Below, one piece after another: positions 9,379-20,720 of a DNA stretch of 64,000 bases (position 1 is the stretch's first letter; each line of letters starts with the position of its first letter). The stretch comes from Paramyrothecium sp. XJ0827. Lineage: Eukaryota > Ascomycota > Sordariomycetes > Hypocreales > Stachybotryaceae. The translations under genes were made by a program, and so were the position numbers. The notes beneath the pieces were generated by a model. That model was not told where the DNA came from. It was given only the letters and a program-made list of their open reading frames with translations, and searched no databases. The DNA is taken from the NCBI GenBank assembly GCA_020881915.1, contig JAJFPB010000010.1, forward strand, positions 1,116,001-1,180,000, written 5' to 3'.

Positions 9379-11879
9379 AATGAGGAGATGTGAGTGTGTT
9401 CTAGTTCAACTGTAATGTTACTGTCACAGCGTCTCCAACAGCAAGCTCCCAACAGCGGCGATGCGCAGACGATAAGTATAACAATCTGGACGTGATCCAT
9501 GAGACACACGGGACAGGGGTTCGCGTGCAAAGTTGTAAACATCACGCTCCCAGCCTCCTCAGCTATTTCCCTTGACCGGTCTCAATGTTTCATCCACAGC
9601 CTTGAGCCAGGTTCTCAGGTAAGTGGGAACGAGGCAGTTCCATGATTGGCCAGACCCTTACGAAATCTTATGCAGTTGGTTGCCAACAGTCCAAATTGGG
9701 TAACCTCGGCCAGCTATTTACACAACCCGGCCACATTGGCCGCATGGCCATATCCTGCATCTTTCAGGGGGCATGCCGGCCTTCCCTGGGATCGTTTCCG
9801 CGTCGTCTCTTTTCCGGAATATCTCCGAGTTGCGTTGCAGATCCCCACTTCAAGACGCCTCTTTACGACAACTACTCCGCGGTCAAGGTTATCCGGATGT
9901 TCTGCGCGAGCAGCCGGAGGATCGCTGTGGGGTTAGTATGCTCCACGCAGAAAGGGGGGCGGCTCAGCTCCCAGCCCCAACTTAGGGAATGCCTGGCACA
10001 ACTGTAGAGGAGCGGATGCCAAGTATGCCCCTGAAAATGGGTAGATTAGTTGTTGAGGCATGGCTGCCTAAATTTTTGCTACATAGGAAGGTAATGAAGT
10101 GGTCTGGCTACTAGCGGAAGGATGCTCATCACGTAAAAGTCAAGATTCATCTCTAATACAGGCTCTTCAGTACTCGGCAAAACGTTCTGTTGTGATCTGG
10201 TAGATTTGCCGCTCATGCCGATAGCCAAGCCTCCGTCCTCAAGACGGGTGGATCCATGGCAGCATGGTCTTATCAGCAGCAATGGCGCAACTTCCTCCTG
10301 GCTTGGACAAGAGAATGTCTTCAGACATCAATCTTCTTCAACCGAGGGAGGGCGTGGCCTCGCTGTGACGGCGGGATAAGTAATATAGTTGAAGCAGCAG
10401 GCGTTGATTCAATATCATCCCAATTATGGCTTCCGTGCAGAACCCTTTCCAATCAGCGCAGATCTTGAGCACATTTCTTGCTCCTCATCCAAGCTACTAT
10501 CGCCGTCGTCCGACCAGCTTTTTTACTGTGATGCCTCATGATTTCTGACATGCAAGCATACAATAAGCTTATATCTTCGGAGTAAGGATTGCTATTCATC
10601 AAGGGAAAGACTGCCACGTGGTGGATCATACGACAGTTAATTGGGTCCGCATCATTCCAGTAAGAACTTCCTCAGGGGCTTAGTCCAGAGACAATCGTGA
10701 AGAACGTAAGATTCCTTTCATTGCGAGCGTCTGGCAGCCTTCAATGACTGTAGTTCTCTATGGATGGTTTATATGTTCGCAACAAGGAGCATTATTGGCC
10801 GGTTGTAACACTTCTTTCACGGGATGGTTGGATGAGAGCCCTCTACAAAAGTTAGTAGGGCATACCGTGGGTAAAAACACATTTGATCCTAATCCCATAC
10901 AACAAATGTTGATTACGAAAGGAGTAAGAGGGTAGCCCATGCGAGCTGAAAAGATACCTAAAGACCAGTATGGGATCTTCGTAGCTGCACTTGAAGTTAC
11001 CTTACGCGAAATAGCTCTCTTCTCCCATGTGTTGCCTCCAATTTAAGAAGTCAAGATTTTCCTTCAAGGTTATGCTGAGTCGTTTAGCACACTCATTAAC
11101 GATAACTTGAACCTGATGCCGCTACATGTGGTCTGCATTTGACTTCGCTTACGTCGGATCTAAGCATGTTGGGCATGCCCCAGGAAGCTCACATCAATTC
11201 TGCCGGTATTTTGGCCGATTGAGAATATCACAATCAATCGCTTCGCCCTGTAAATTTGCGCCAGTTTCTTGTGGGCCAGTTCGACCCTATGTACGCGCCG
11301 ATAGTATTGCATATGGCGGCAGGTTGTCAACTAGTTCCTCGAGCAAGCCAAAATGTAGCCTCAGGCGTAGGTAGTCCAGCCACTATGTCGTGTTCTTTGA
11401 CATCACTTGCCCAGCAACTCGAGCTCTGCCATAAGATGGGCAGCCAGCTTCTGCTTCCATGCTCGGAATCTTGCATGTCAACACACAGCTTCAAGTCGAT
11501 ACGAAAGACCCCGATAGAACATAGATGGCTAGTCCAAGATATGATCTTCACACCTGTAGACATTTCCTTGCGCCTGCGCGGGTGTATCGCCCCGGTCACA
11601 TCGTGCTCTGCAATAATGTGACAGGAGGCAACCACTCCGAGTTCGGATCTCGCCAACAGAATGCCAAGTGATAACATGAGCAACATCACTAACATTGTCA
11701 GCGGATTGCAGTCTAGAATTATCCAGGTCTAACGTGCAACGTCTTGAATGTCATAAGGCTCATCTTCTCGGCTTCGGTTATTCCTCATTGTGATATGGGA
11801 TGAGTGCATGCCTCGAGTGCGTTATAAGAAAGCCTCTAATCTGTCATCAACCTTTTTTGAAATACTACATTTTTATGCC
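9379..11879. other. 2.5-kb intergenic region without a supported gene
   Basis: The left end is the promoter of the T5orf172 gene; the right end is the 3' flank of chorismate synthase. On the minus strand, 11327-11695 encodes 122 aa opening with ATG and a hydrophobic stretch like a signal peptide (MLVMLLMLSLGILLA), but codon pattern and context give no further support. Other open frames (for example 9642-10007 on the plus strand) look random. Confidence 0.4.
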
Positions 11880-13219
11880 TCAAGGGCCGAGCGTCGCCAT
11901 CCTTCTGCCTCCTTGCATCAAAAGAGCGTCCATGATGCAAATCGCAGCCATGGCCTCCACGATTGGAACCGCGCCTGATTATTGTCAGTAAAAACAGTTT
12001 TAGTATTGATTTTTGGGGACATACGCGGAACGACGCAGGGATCATGACGCCCTTTGGCCTCCAAAAACCCGTCACTTTCTCCCTCAAATGTGACCGTCTG
12101 TTGAGGCAATCCAATCGTTGCAGGCGGCTTGAAGGCGACACGGAAGAAGATGGGCGCGCCGTTTGTGATTCCTCCTTGGACACCTCCACTGTTGTTCGTC
12201 ACGGTTGCGAGCTTGGGTTTCGCAAACCTAGAGTTGGCATTCGAATCGGTATCGGGGTTGCGGACAAACATGTCATTGTGCTGGGATCCAGGGATTTCTG
12301 TTCCTTCAAATCCAGAGCCGATCTCGAATCCCTTTGTCGCGGGAATGCTGAGCATTCCGTGGGCAAGTGTCGCCTCCAGCTTGGAAAACACCGGCTCGCC
12401 GAGTCCGGTTGGAACGTTTCGAATGACACACGAGACTGTGCCTCCAATACTGTCCTGGCGATCTCTAAAGTCGGCAATGTACTGCTCCATCTTGGCAGCT
12501 ACTTCCGGGTCTGGACACCGGACAGGCGACTTGTCAACGGTTTCCCGTGTAACCGATTGAAGCAGCTGGAGGAAGTTGGGGTTATGAGATGTACGAGGAT
12601 ACTCAGTTGTTGGGGGGATATGCTGAATGCTTCCGACAGATGAGACCCAAGCAACAATCTCGATGCCATGGGCAAGCTTAAGGTAGTGCTCACACAGAGC
12701 TCCCGCCGCAACGCGGCCGATTGTCTCCCGCGCACTCGAACGGCCTCCACCTGACGATGCTCGAACACCATACTTCTCAAGGTAGGTGAAGTCGGCGTGA
12801 CTGGGGCGAGGATACTGCTTCATGGTATCGCCCTTGTAGTCCGAGGGGCGCTGGTCTTGATTTTTGACGATCATGGCTATCGGGGTGCCGAGTGTGACTC
12901 CCCCTTCCACCCCTGACTGGATTGCCACAACGTCAGCCTCATTGCGAGGCGTGGTAATGGCGCTTTGACCGGGGCGACGGCGAGAGATCTAACATTTTAT
13001 GTTACAAAGATGAGGGACGTGTGATGTTGATTCCGTATACCAACCTGAGGCTGAAGGATCTCTTCCGAGACGGGGACTCCAGGAGGGAAGTTGTCGACAA
13101 TGCACCCAACGCTGGGACAATGACTACGGACATTAGCGGCCAGCGCTATTCTAATTCGAAACAGATGTTTACCTCTCTCCGTATGTCGTCACACGTAGGA
13201 AATGCCCAAAGGTTGACAT
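11880..13219 (-). CDS. ARO2: Chorismate synthase
   Basis: Catalyses the last shikimate-pathway step, converting 5-enolpyruvylshikimate-3-phosphate to chorismate with reduced FMN, before aromatic amino acid synthesis. Four exons (13173-13219, 13045-13123, 12025-12988, 11880-11974) with introns of 49, 56 and 50 nt give 394 aa. Exon 1 ends inside the GESHC motif; using the acceptor at 13124-13125 restores [10 protein letters not shown] and places His17 where the family has its catalytic histidine. Other signatures are [38 protein letters not shown] and [13 protein letters not shown]. The C-terminus is short (RRMATLGP). Fungal enzymes also have flavin reductase activity; that is family knowledge. 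Confidence 0.96.
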
Positions 13220-13476
13220 GGTGGGCTACACTAATGGTCTGTCGGAGACGTATGTGGTAGGAAAAGGTTTATTGCCTGGTCTCTTGCGGAGGGAGGACTG
13301 AAGCCACCACCAAATTCAGCGGCCACTTGACAAGGGAGGCTATATAGCGTCAACAGTGTTTTGTTGAGGCAATGATCGTGAGTCAGATCCGATCTGTTGA
13401 TGAGTGCTGGTCCGAACCGGAATCGGCGAAATTATCGGAGAGCAAAAGGGAGATAAGCATGCCCTTGCACTAAAAA

Positions 13477-13518
13477 GGGCACGTGCACGTGCATGCCCTC
13501 GCACACGTGCGCGTGTGC
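13477..13518. promoter_or_regulatory. CACGTG-rich near-palindromes upstream of chorismate synthase
   Basis: Two CACGTG hexamers overlap in GGGCACGTGCACGTGC, which continues into CATGCCC to make a near-perfect inverted repeat. A second inverted repeat, GCACACGTGCGCGTGTGC, follows at once. CACGTG is the E-box bound by fungal bHLH factors. The patch lies about 260-300 nt upstream of the chorismate synthase start. Confidence 0.4.
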
Positions 13519-15610
13519 AAGCAAGCGGCCTCTGCAAAAACAGACACGCAACACTCTTCCCGCGTAGCGCGATTGGCAAATGCACAGCGACCTCGGGATG
13601 GGCTCTGGCTCTAAGAAGACCCACCCAGAGAGCATTGCAGGTTCGAATCTGATCATGCAACGGATACACCCTTAATAACAGCAATTGACCCTCGCTTTCG
13701 CACAACCCGCAGATTACTATGCATCATCCAGAAAACGGGAACTTCCCTTCACTGAGAGTGAAAAAGTCACATGCAATTGCTGCATCCGGAAAACCTGGAT
13801 CCGGCCCGTCCGGCGCGGTACTCGGTACCCTACCTTTTAGGTACTACCCGGTAGTTGTAGTGTCCCCTTGACTGCCCGAAGTCGGGCGGGGCGGACCCTA
13901 AATAAAATCGCCCCATCATGATGAGATGTCGGTAAATAAAGCAACTTTTGAACCCCGCAGTACCAAAAATACTCCCTTGTGCATGCTGCTTCTTTAAGAT
14001 GAGGTGGCCAAGGTAGATGCTAGATCGAAGATCCGATAGGAGGCCCTAGCATCCCCATGGAGAAGAGGCAAGAGAGAGGGTTATCCTCCCTGCAATGTCC
14101 CCCATCTAGACAAGGGAAAATTGAGGTACCCCTATTGTCAACCGATCTACTAAGGTAGTATCTTGATGTGTCTATTTACTCCGGTTTTGATTGGCTAGGA
14201 TGCTGGACTGGTACCGCACGGCACGTACCCTGTAAGTTCGCGCAGATCAGAATCGACCACTGCACGCAGTAGTTGCTGGCGCCGGTGAGCTGTAGCCGAA
14301 AGATGCCTGGCTTTGGCTCGAGTTCAATGATGCAGCTTCTAACAAGGTAGGATTTCACATGTTAGCGCCGGGTTCGAGTACCAAACTCAAGAAATTCCCA
14401 ATCGCATCGTGCCAGGCAGGGACACAATATACTTGAAGATGCTGGAGCACAGTCCAAATCTCCAAACGACCGTATGTGACTGTGTGTTGCACCAGGATGA
14501 CCTCACGCCGGAAATGACACCAAGGAATCTGACTACGACGAAACGCTTGCCAACGAAAGCCAGCCTGAAGATTTTGGGGATGATGAAAGATGTTGTGAGG
14601 AGATTGAATTCGACCTGAATCATCATAATACGTTCGAAGAAATCAAGTCCAGTATCGACAATGGCGGGATGAGTCTTCTCTACCACGAGACCTCTCTTCC
14701 ACCAAAGTCAGAAAGTGATAACTTTTCTTCAACAATAAAACAGCATCTTTGAAAGCAAAACATCAGTCGATGGAGCATGCTTTGATTTCCATCTTCAATC
14801 TCAGAGCAACAATGCTAACATGTCAGCCCTTCTCCTCCTCCCCAAGTCAAGCTGCATGTCGGCACCTTGGGTTTGAATTGCCTAGGGCCGCGCCGTCAAA
14901 AGGGTGGTTTCGTCTTGGAAACTGCCCGGGGAATGTTGTCATTGATTCGACACTGCACGACTGAGCCCCACAGCTTCACACAGGTCGGCGCGGAACAGCA
15001 AGTCAAGAACCTTGGAGATCGATGCGCATTATGCCGCACAACACCTGCGGTTTCTTCTGGCTTGAGAGCAAGGCAGAAAGTCATCTCCCCATCAGCAATT
15101 CAAAATTTGCAAAGCAACCAGTTGTCACAAGCAAGCCGTCCGCCAGTCAGGATACTGCACACCTAATTTCCTTGTCAACTTGCTCCGGCGTGAGAAGGAA
15201 AGTCTGCAAGCCGATCTGGGTGGTCTTCGAAAACTCGAGACAATATTTTCGCATCACGGGAATCGCAGCATTCAATCCACATCGGCATTAATCGTGCGCA
15301 GAAAGCTACATGGCGACACACTGAGTGGGCTCCATCGCACAACCCATGCTTGCGCCTACGAGAGCTGTGCCGGCCACGTTCCGAGCGCATCGTTATTCCG
15401 CTGGCAGTGCACGAGACGGACGCTTGCTCCATCTGGAGATTGATGATCAACAACCCTGTAAGTTAATCGTAATACAAGACAGCTGGGAATGCCGCCGTCT
15501 AGCCCGGGGTCACATGCGGAGACGCGGGGAACCCTGGTTGGATGAAGCTGGGGCAGGCTTGCTAATGTCTTGGCCATACAGCTGATCATGACTATAAGAC
15601 AAGTGACGTT

Positions 15611-15619
15611 TATATAAAC
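15611..15619 (+). promoter_or_regulatory. TATA box for GMC oxidoreductase
   Basis: TATATAAAC lies about 105 nt upstream of the ATG at 15722, in a good position and context for a core promoter element. Confidence 0.55.
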
Positions 15620-15721
15620 GATCCGTCCTCCCTCATGTCGTATACTAGCCAAGGCTTTGGGGGACCCAACCAGCTTTCAGTCGCCCTGTCCAAGCCTTAG
15701 GGACACAGTCAATTGGACAAA

Positions 15722-17668
15722 ATGCGAACTCGAAGTGCTGCAGCGGCGTTGAGCCTGCTGTTCCTCTCGCTTGCATCCGTGCAGAGCGTGGAACTAACCG
15801 GCTACGAATACATCGTGGTCGGTTCCGGTGCCGGGGGTGGTCCTTTGGCAGCGCGCCTCGCCCTTGCAGGACACAAGACGCTCCTCATTGAGGCGGGCGA
15901 CGATCAAGGCAGCAACTACAACTACTCCGTGCCAGCCTACTCGGCGAGGTCGTCCGAGGATGACACGATGGCGTGGGACTTCTTCGTCCGGCACTACGAC
16001 GACGATCAGCGCCAAGCGCGCGACTACAAGACAACATATAAGACACCAAGTGGCGGTGAGTACACGGGTCTGAACCCACCGGCTGGATCTACCATCCAGG
16101 GCATACTCTACCCACGCGCGGTAGCGCTAGGCGGCTGCACTGCGCACAACGCGCTCATCAATATCTATCCATACGACTCGGACTTCAACTACATCGCCCA
16201 GCTCACCGGCGATGCGGGCTGGAAGGCGGAGGCGATGCGCAAGCACTTCGTCAAGCTGGAGGACAACACGCATCTCCTACCAATTGCGCCGGGGCACGGG
16301 TTCAATGGCTGGCTTGGGGTCGATACGGCCTCATTAACGCTCCCGCTAAGCGACGGGCAGCTCCTCAGCAACTTTCTCGGGGGTGCCTTTGCTCTCGGCA
16401 ATCTTACCGATCAGATCTTCAACATTGCCACGCTGCTCGCAGGGGACGCCAACAGCGCCGCGAGGACTCGCGATAAGACGTCCTCGTATTACCAGATACC
16501 CATCACAAGCAGGGGTGATCGTCGCAACGGTGCTCGGGAGTTCATTCTATCGGTGCGGGACGCCAAGAATCCAGACGGCAGCAAGCGATATCCCCTCGAC
16601 GTGCGACTAAATTGCCATGTCACCAAAGTCACGATAGACCAGACTTTGAACCAGCCGCGAGCGACCGGCGTCGAATTTCTCGATGGAGCGTACCTGTACC
16701 GGGCCAGCCCCCGCTCGCGATCTGCAGGCAAGGGCATCCCCGGGTCGGCAAAGGCGTCGCGAGAAGTCATCGTTGCTGGAGGCGCATACAACTCGCCGCA
16801 GATCCTCAAGCTCAGCGGCATTGGCCCCGCGGAAGAGCTCGAGAAGCACGGCATCCCGATCATCGTCGACCTACCCGGCGTTGGAACCAACCTGCAGGAT
16901 CACTATGAGGTTGCTGTGCAGGCGCAGATGCCGAAGGATTTCACTCTCTTGAACGGCTGTACGTTCAGCGGCAGCAAGGAGACCGACCCGTGTCTGAGGC
17001 GATGGGATAACCCGATCCTTGGCGATCGGGGGACGTACCAGTCGCCCGGCCTCGGAGTTGTCATGTATTATCGCTCAACGGCCGCTCAACAAGGCGATAT
17101 CGACGTCAATATTCTCGGAGGGCCTGCCAACTTCCGAGGATACTTCCCTGGGTACAGTGTCAACGCGACGCAGAGGCACGATCTCTTCACGTGGGCGATT
17201 CTCAAGGGTCACCCGCGCAACACTGCCGGCACTGTGACGCTTCGCTCTGCGGATCCCTTAGATGTCCCAGACGTCCAGTATAACTACTTTGACACAGGGT
17301 CCGGCGACGCGTCGGCCGACCTCACTGCCATAGCCGAGGCTATCGAAATTGCACGCGACGCTTTTGACCGGCAGCTGCTCAACACCAAGGAGGTGCTTCC
17401 CGGAGATGACATCAAGACGCGGGCCCAGGTCGAGACGTACGTCAAGAACACGGCATGGGGCCACCACGCGTCGTCGACGTGTCCGATCGGCACCGACGAC
17501 GACCCGCTCGCGGTGCTCGACTCGAAGTTCCGCGTGCGGGGCGTCAACGGCCTCCGGGTGGTCGATGCCTCGGTCTATCCCAAGATCCCGGGTACCTTTA
17601 CGGCCATTTCGACGTACATGGTTGGCGAGAAGGCAGCAAGTGACATTCTGGCTGAGCTTGAAGATTGA
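15722..17668 (+). CDS. Secreted GMC-family flavin oxidoreductase
   Basis: A single-exon gene of 648 aa. It starts at the ATG at 15722; an in-frame TTG nine bases upstream is not used. Residues 1-23 form a signal peptide (ALSLLFLSLASVQS). The FAD dinucleotide-binding motif VVGSGAGGGPLAARLALAG with the following LLIEAG is present, and the second GMC signature lies in GGAYNSPQILKLSGIGPAEE. The C-terminal domain has the active-site His region WGHHASSTCPIG and VVDASVYPKIPG. The family oxidises alcohols, sugars or choline and passes electrons to oxygen or quinones; the substrate cannot be read from sequence. The 3' end faces that of the Egh16-like gene 250 nt away. No lesion is seen. Confidence 0.93.
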   Translation: MRTRSAAAALSLLFLSLASVQSVELTGYEYIVVGSGAGGGPLAARLALAGHKTLLIEAGDDQGSNYNYSVPAYSARSSEDDTMAWDFFVRHYDDDQRQARDYKTTYKTPSGGEYTGLNPPAGSTIQGILYPRAVALGGCTAHNALINIYPYDSDFNYIAQLTGDAGWKAEAMRKHFVKLEDNTHLLPIAPGHGFNGWLGVDTASLTLPLSDGQLLSNFLGGAFALGNLTDQIFNIATLLAGDANSAARTRDKTSSYYQIPITSRGDRRNGAREFILSVRDAKNPDGSKRYPLDVRLNCHVTKVTIDQTLNQPRATGVEFLDGAYLYRASPRSRSAGKGIPGSAKASREVIVAGGAYNSPQILKLSGIGPAEELEKHGIPIIVDLPGVGTNLQDHYEVAVQAQMPKDFTLLNGCTFSGSKETDPCLRRWDNPILGDRGTYQSPGLGVVMYYRSTAAQQGDIDVNILGGPANFRGYFPGYSVNATQRHDLFTWAILKGHPRNTAGTVTLRSADPLDVPDVQYNYFDTGSGDASADLTAIAEAIEIARDAFDRQLLNTKEVLPGDDIKTRAQVETYVKNTAWGHHASSTCPIGTDDDPLAVLDSKFRVRGVNGLRVVDASVYPKIPGTFTAISTYMVGEKAASDILAELED

Positions 17669-17918
17669 TGTGATGGATTGAGGGACGTAATGGAAGGGTG
17701 ATAGGAGTTTGTGACAATCTACGATGGTCCGGCCGAAGAGCGGGCCAGAATAATCCTTACTTTGTAGCCATATAGTTGGGTTAATCGCTGAAACATTCCG
17801 TGTGAAGGCCATCAGATCTTGAGGATTTGACATAGCCGAGTCTTAGGTTCCCTTGAAAGGGCTGCAATTCATATCTTCATTGTCTAGTACTTAAGTCTAT
17901 CTCGCACATGCAGCCGTC

Positions 17919-18996
17919 TTACGCCGCGAACTTGCGCGCCCGCCTTGACCAATTAAGCGCCGCCCTCTTCTGGCTGTGGCGGCCACCGCCGCTGCCGCCC
18001 CTCGCGCCAGCAGCTGGAGTCGCCGCCGGCGTCGGCGTGATAACCGACGGGATCGCAGCATCGGGCGTCGTCGCACCGGGCGTCGTGCCGGCCGGCGGCG
18101 GGGCGGGGGCCGCGTTGGCCAGGTTCGGGTTCACCTCGAGCAGTGCGTCGGCGATCTTGGCGCCCTGCTCGTCCAGGGTCGCCCCGGCGTTGCCAGAGCT
18201 GGCGGCCGGGAAGTCCTTCTGGTTCTGGGCGACCTGGTTCAGGACGTTGGCGAGCGTCTGCGCCGTCTGGATGGTGGTGGCGTCGTTCTGGTTGGCCTGG
18301 ATATCTGTCTGCTGGACGGGGAAGCAGCCGCCAAAGTTGGCGGCGTTTCTGCATCTGACGGTGCAAACGTTTCCGGTTGATGCTGTGAATTGAGTCAGTT
18401 GTCTTTCTTCCCTACGACGGAGAAGAGTGCTTTGGACAACGTACCTCCAATACAAGCCATATCAGCGGGTAGGGCGACCTGGATGTTCAAATCGCCGGTT
18501 CCACCGTTGGCGTCACCCTGCGTCACCTGGAGAGGTGTCTGCCCAAAGATGCCGTTGCCGTTGCTGGTGAGATCCATGTCACACGTGAAGGGTCCGGCAC
18601 CCTCGGGCGTCCTCTGGCTGATGGTCACGGCAACAGTGCTGCCGTTTGTGACCTGGGTGACTTCGCCGGCGGCCAGGGCGATCTCAGTCTGCTCTCCGAT
18701 GTCGATGTTGCCGCGCAGCAGAGTTCTACCACACTCATTGACGACATTGGCCACGAGCTCCTCCTGCGAGATGAAGTTGGCATCGGCGGGGTTGTTGATG
18801 TCGACTGGACCACGGTCAGCATCGTTGGAGGAGTCTACGGAACTCGGACGAGCGTGCGAGGTGATGGGTATAACTCACCAAAGAGGGCTTTGCTGGTTCC
18901 AGAGGCGCCTGTGGCACTGGTGATTACGGCCTGGGAGTGGACAAGTCCGGCCAGGGACAGTGCCAGAAGCGATCCAGCGCAGGAAGGCATCTTCAT
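17919..18996 (-). CDS. Egh16/MAS-like (DUF3129) secreted surface protein
   Basis: Three exons (18879-18996, 18445-18804, 17919-18382; introns 74 and 62 nt) give 313 aa. A signal peptide (SLLALSLAGLVHS) begins the protein. The body matches the Egh16/Gas1/MAS3 family found in appressoria and early infection stages of plant pathogens: an early disordered stretch, then NECGRTLLRGNID, the domain core with CDMDLT and DMACIGA, and cysteine pairs in NVCTVRCRNAANFGGCFPVQQ. The tail is Ala/Pro-rich and ends in a basic segment (KRAALNWSRRARKFAA), with no clear GPI signal. Family members are cell-surface proteins linked to host penetration or adhesion; a role here is inferred only. Confidence 0.88.
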
Positions 18997-20720
18997 TCTT
19001 TCAGTTGCCTTGTCCAACACGGGCAATGGAAATACAATTATTTTCAGTAATACAGATTACAAGAAATGATCAGACCGGCTGACTGAGGAGCGGGAGCATC
19101 AAAACTACAAAGGCGGACACACCGCGCCTGGTTATAAAGCGAGAGAAAGGAAACAGCTGACGAAGACGGTGGAACAGCCCGAGCTCGCGGGAGTCTCAGA
19201 ATCAACCCGATCGCGCCTGCATCAGCACGTGTCTGTAACAGGGCTCGTCGCATGCTGTTTGCAATGGCTGTGTTAAGTCGTTTCAGGGGTGGAGCTCAGT
19301 CGCTCGTCCGAATCGTTTCAGACGGGCCTTTGCCCAAGGGCTCCACCCTGGTGATGGTTGCGAAAATGCGACGCCGCACTGAGGCAGCTATTGGGGTCCA
19401 CTATACACCTTGACATGATGGCAAAACATGACGGCAATCAGGCCATCGGCTACGCTCTGTGGGCAAGCATGGCAACCCTTTCACAGCGAAACGGGCAATG
19501 TGCGCATACACCGGGCATAGCGTTCCCATCATCCAGTCATGCTGTGCAGGAGAGATGGCACCTGCTGCTGGTGAGGACGGTAGCCCAAACTGCAAGGGTT
19601 TCACGGTTGGGTAAAGATCAAAACTAGTCCAGACGTCTGAAGGGGATATATGGTTATTTTTATGTGTCTGAAGCCAGAAGAGGCATGATTTGAGTCTCGT
19701 GGGCGCGGATGAGATGGCGGCTTCCAAATGGCTTCCAAATGGCCGTTGTGTTCCGAGTATGACGCTTCGAGTCCATCCGGCTCTACCACGATGATCGGCG
19801 TGCACGCGCGTGGGAGCAAGCCATGCGATGGATTATTGGACGTTTGTTTCGGATGTTTCTTCGGACATGGATGCCCGCGCCGGGTGGAATGATTGCATCC
19901 GGAAGTGGTGGGGGGAGAGAGGCAGATTCAGAAAGACTGCCAACCCATGATGGATCATGTCTGCGGAGGAAAACGCTGCAAAAATATAAACGAAAGAAGG
20001 AGCTCGTGATTTATGCCTATTTCATTCACTTCTTATTCAATCCCTACCGAACATGTCTTTTTAGTAGGGATGTTTTAAGAGATCACAGCTTCTCATCTGC
20101 ACTTGGTGACTATAGGGTAGGTATGAGATACCAAGAACCGATACGCTGCAGGCAAGCAGACGCCGCCGCCAACCACACAACCACAACCACAACCACAACC
20201 ACACAGAGGCACGGCCCCCGACTCTGCCAAACACAATTACTTACACACACATTATTCGCAACTCCCCCTATGCGAAACCAAGATATGGGACAAACAGAAC
20301 TTAACTGTTAAAATGTCCATTATGAGTGTGCTCGATGTTCTACATGAAGCTTCGCCTAGTCAGTGTGCTGCCATGAGTCTACACATCAATATATCATTTA
20401 CGGAAGACGGGTCGAGCAGCATGTAGCCACACAAACAGACAAAGCACACAGCCAGTTGCCCTCTTGGTCGGCCTTTTCACATGAGCTGATATTACAGCCA
20501 CCCTTTGATTTGCTGTGATGTGCTGCAGTAAGAGAGCAAAACATGTGGAATGCCTCCGAATCTACTATACTTTTCGTTACCTTCTCCTGTTCGTGCTGCA
20601 TTTCTGGGCCTGCTTAGATACGCATCTTAGGGTGATAATACTACAAGATTTATTTTGTTGTAGAAACTTGGTGCTCGTTAGTACCTGATAATAGCGATAT
20701 AGACCGAAATTACTCATTAG
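18997..20720. other. 1.7-kb intergenic, Egh16-like promoter and beta-lactamase 3' side
   Basis: No supported gene. A possible TATA element for the Egh16-like gene lies at 19132-19139 (CTTTATAA on the minus strand), about 140 nt upstream of its start. A CCACAA hexanucleotide microsatellite is at 20171-20203. Open frames here lack domains. Confidence 0.5.
20171..20203. repeat. CCACAA microsatellite
   Basis: Four to five CCACAA-like units in tandem are read directly in an intergenic region. Confidence 0.75.

Larger units (their letters stand above)
13220..15721. other. 2.5-kb intergenic between chorismate synthase and GMC oxidoreductase
   Basis: A divergent promoter interval. It contains a CACGTG-rich palindromic patch (13477-13518), a tRNA-like stretch (rejected), a GGTACC-rich GC patch near 13820-13870, and an acidic 75-codon open stretch without an ATG at about 14528-14752. 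The last 120 nt carry the TATA box of the GMC gene. Confidence 0.5.

Noticed and set aside
11327..11695. 122-aa minus-strand frame with a hydrophobic start
   Set aside because: Signal-peptide-like start only; the rest looks random and has no homologous motif.
13557..13657. tRNA-like stretch with an A-box (TAGCGCGATTGGC) and a B-box (GGTTCGAATCT)
   Set aside because: The acceptor, D and T stems do not pair, so it is at best a decayed tRNA-derived sequence.
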